From assembly GCA_020426065.1 (NCBI GenBank), contig JAGQQT010000275.1:1-5796 (forward strand): a stretch of DNA of 5,796 bases. Reading direction: 5' to 3'. The DNA is from Planctomycetaceae bacterium (GTDB lineage Bacteria > Planctomycetota > Planctomycetia > Planctomycetales > Planctomycetaceae). Shown here one piece after another: positions 4,002 through 5,796 of the stretch (positions are counted from its first letter, which is position 1; each line of letters begins with the position of its first letter). Below the pieces are notes generated by a model. It was not told where the DNA came from and searched no databases. It saw nothing but the letters and a program-made list of their open reading frames with translations. The position numbers and the translations under genes were made by a program.

Positions 4002-5796
4002 TTATTTCAGACGGGACAGAACGGTTTTTGCCATCTCGTCGGCATCGAGTTTATAAACCGCTCGACACGCATCGTTAATGTTACGCCCTGAATGCAATGC
4101 CGTGGCAAACTGCCTGAACTGTTCCAGGGTCCCCCCGGCCAGTAGAAAACGTGTGACCACAAACCCAACTCGCTCCGTCACATCTGGAGCAAAGGTGCCA
4201 GCCTGGAACAGGTCGGCAGGTCGATCCACTTCTGTCATGATCCGCACTGCCGAGGCAGCCAGAGTTTTCTCAAAATCGGCATTCCGCAAACTGGTATCCA
4301 CCAGGGCCCAACCTGCTCCCTCTGCCAGCCAGTCCACTCGGGTTGTAGACTGAATCTGCAAGGTGGCCGAGAGCATAGTTTTAGCAAGTGTCAGCTTTGC
4401 TGATGGAGTTTGAGCAGAAGTCTGGTCTCCTGTGTCCAGCAGCGCGATGTAGGCATTCTCAAAGGAATCCGTGACGCGGGCATGTCCAAACAGACCATTT
4501 GCCGGCTCCCGATTCTCAATGGAACGGTTAAATTCATCATAATCAAACCGGTCCTTGAACACATAAATGGCCAGTCGTCCTTTCCAGGTCGGTGGCTGTT
4601 TATTCCCCAATGCTTTGTAAACCTGACTGCGCAGCTCATCAGCCCAGCTGAGAACCTGATCGATTCTGGCCTGTTCAACATTACCCATCACCAGAAACTC
4701 GTCATCTGTGGCGGTAAGAGTTTTGGCGGAACTGAGCGTACGGCGCCAGTGACCATTCGCAACTTCCTGACGATGCGACTGCATCTGTTCGGAAGTCATC
4801 GCCTGCAGCTCTTTCCTGCGAATTTCTGCATCGGAAGGAACAAGAGCCAGTAAGGGAGTTTTCGGATCGGGGCTGTCGTACTTGATTCCTTCAGAGATCC
4901 AGGCTTTCAAATCTTCATAATTCTTCCGGGTGATCCTGGCCTGCCCCTGTGGCATACGGGGATTTTCCAGCCCACCTGTGAGACGAAACAGCCGACTCTC
5001 TTCCAGCTTGCCAGGGAGCAGCACAACACCGCTATCACCACCGATCAGAATCTTCTCGAAGGTCTCCACGGAGAAGCCACTATCGGGATTGTTTCCGCTA
5101 TGGCATCCATGACAGAACGTGACCAGCATCGGAGCAACATCTTTGGTAAAGGAAACCGTTTCCGTTCCATCCGGTTTTGCAACCGTGATCTTGGGCTTAT
5201 CAACCATTTTAGCCGCGTCGACCAGTTCACTCATACTCAAGTTCTGATCAGTCCCGTCAAATTTTGCCCCCTGGGTGATCCAGTCAGCAATGATTTTGAT
5301 CTGATCCTGCTCCAGTGCATTGCCGTTCTTGGGCATCCTCTGGGGAGGAGCAGCGATCAGTCGAAGGGCCATGAGGCTGCGTTGAGGAGATCCGGGAACA
5401 ATCAAAGCCCCACTTCGGCCGCCTCGGCGCATTCCCGCAAAGGTATCCAGCCGCAATCCGCCACTGGCATTCTCACCGTGACACCCCATACACTTGTCTG
5501 CAATAATCGGAGCGACATCTTTTGAGAAGCTGATGGCTCCATCAGCTCCACCAGTCCCTGTTCCAGTGGCCTTGGCGATCGCTTTCCGCTGAACTTCAAT
5601 TGCACTCACTACAGCAGCGAAGGCCTTGTCCGTCTTTTCCAGACCGGATTCACCAGCAATCTTCTCGATACTTTCCTCAGCGGCTTTTAATGCAGCTTCA
5701 GCCTCATCAAATTTTTTTGCTCTGGTAAGGGAACTGACTCGGGAAACATCCCGCCGCAGCTCTGTGAGCGTACGTCGATGCTCGGTAGTCAACTGG
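4002..5796 (-). CDS. Di-haem PSCyt1-type cytochrome fused to a gluzincin-like domain, 5' end missing
   Basis: The frame runs off the right edge with no ATG or ribosome site at its visible start, so the N-terminus, presumably with an export signal, lies outside. Numbering starts at the Leu encoded by 5790-5792. Residues 1-75 are charged and helical, possibly coiled coil, followed by a Gly/Thr linker (76-85). Two homologous planctomycete cytochrome C domains follow: about 88-180 with CMGCH (101-105) and about 215-306 with CHGCH (227-231). Each has a later RMP motif (Met153, Met280) that could give the distal haem ligand and ends in a W-I-x-x-G-x-K-[FY]-D pattern. Residues about 375-596 resemble a gluzincin (Peptidase MA/DUF1570-like) domain: LAIYVFKDRFDYDEF, then VDWLAEGAGWAL, but no HExxH. 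The product is probably an envelope-located electron-transfer or haem-sensing protein; its function is unknown. The downstream neighbour is thiO. Confidence 0.83.
   Translation of the reverse strand, partial: QLTTEHRRTLTELRRDVSRVSSLTRAKKFDEAEAALKAAEESIEKIAGESGLEKTDKAFAAVVSAIEVQRKAIAKATGTGTGGADGAISFSKDVAPIIADKCMGCHGENASGGLRLDTFAGMRRGGRSGALIVPGSPQRSLMALRLIAAPPQRMPKNGNALEQDQIKIIADWITQGAKFDGTDQNLSMSELVDAAKMVDKPKITVAKPDGTETVSFTKDVAPMLVTFCHGCHSGNNPDSGFSVETFEKILIGGDSGVVLLPGKLEESRLFRLTGGLENPRMPQGQARITRKNYEDLKAWISEGIKYDSPDPKTPLLALVPSDAEIRRKELQAMTSEQMQSHRQEVANGHWRRTLSSAKTLTATDDEFLVMGNVEQARIDQVLSWADELRSQVYKALGNKQPPTWKGRLAIYVFKDRFDYDEFNRSIENREPANGLFGHARVTDSFENAYIALLDTGDQTSAQTPSAKLTLAKTMLSATLQIQSTTRVDWLAEGAGWALVDTSLRNADFEKTLAASAVRIMTEVDRPADLFQAGTFAPDVTERVGFVVTRFLLAGGTLEQFRQFATALHSGRNINDACRAVYKLDADEMAKTVLSRLK

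Noticed and set aside
4410..4853. 147-codon plus-strand open frame opposite the di-haem gene
   Set aside because: It lies wholly antisense to a frame with clear CxxCH and family motifs, has no ribosome site, and its translation shows no domain.
5100..5525. 141-codon plus-strand open frame
   Set aside because: It is antisense to both cytochrome domains and is best explained as a shadow of the strongly coding minus strand.
1..5796. CRISPR array, tRNA/rRNA gene or insertion sequence
   Set aside because: No regularly spaced repeats, tRNA-like cloverleaf, rRNA signature, transposase frame or terminal inverted repeats were seen on either strand.

Overview
The window looks like chromosomal DNA from a planctomycete, probably of the Planctomycetaceae/Gimesia-Rubinisphaera type. 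The genus is an inference. The support is a DUF1559 prepilin-like protein with a C-terminal H-X9-DG motif and a protein with two 'planctomycete cytochrome C' (PSCyt1-type) CxxCH domains, two families greatly expanded in this phylum. Base composition is even throughout, and I see no mobile element, tRNA, rRNA or CRISPR array.

Layout, left to right. (1) Positions 1-75 are unassigned and hold a nested inverted repeat. (2) Positions 76-744 (minus) encode an LpoB-like lipoprotein. (3) Positions 745-1032 form a divergent control region in which minus- and plus-strand -10 elements overlap almost completely. (4) Positions 1033-1539 (plus) encode a small secreted protein with 17 cysteines in its predicted mature part; I do not recognise its family. 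(5) Positions 1734-2705 (plus) encode a DUF1559 pseudopilin-like protein with a textbook Shine-Dalgarno sequence, followed by a strong intrinsic terminator. (6) Positions 2752-2821 are a convergent gap containing a perfect short palindrome. (7) Positions 2822-3946 (minus) encode a ThiO-type FAD glycine oxidase. (8) From 4002 to the right edge (minus) lies a large di-haem protein, cut by the window. It joins an N-terminal helical region, two tandem cytochrome domains and a C-terminal domain that resembles a gluzincin metallopeptidase without its HExxH site.

How the genes relate. The di-haem gene and thiO point the same way with a gap of about 55 bp and may share a transcript, although their predicted compartments differ (envelope versus cytoplasm). 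The LpoB-like and Cys-rich genes share one divergent promoter region. DUF1559 has its own ribosome binding site and terminator. Nothing here adds up to a recognisable defence, secretion or biosynthetic system. The less explained parts are the Cys-rich secreted protein with its long leader, the overlapping divergent promoter, and the haem/pseudo-peptidase fusion.
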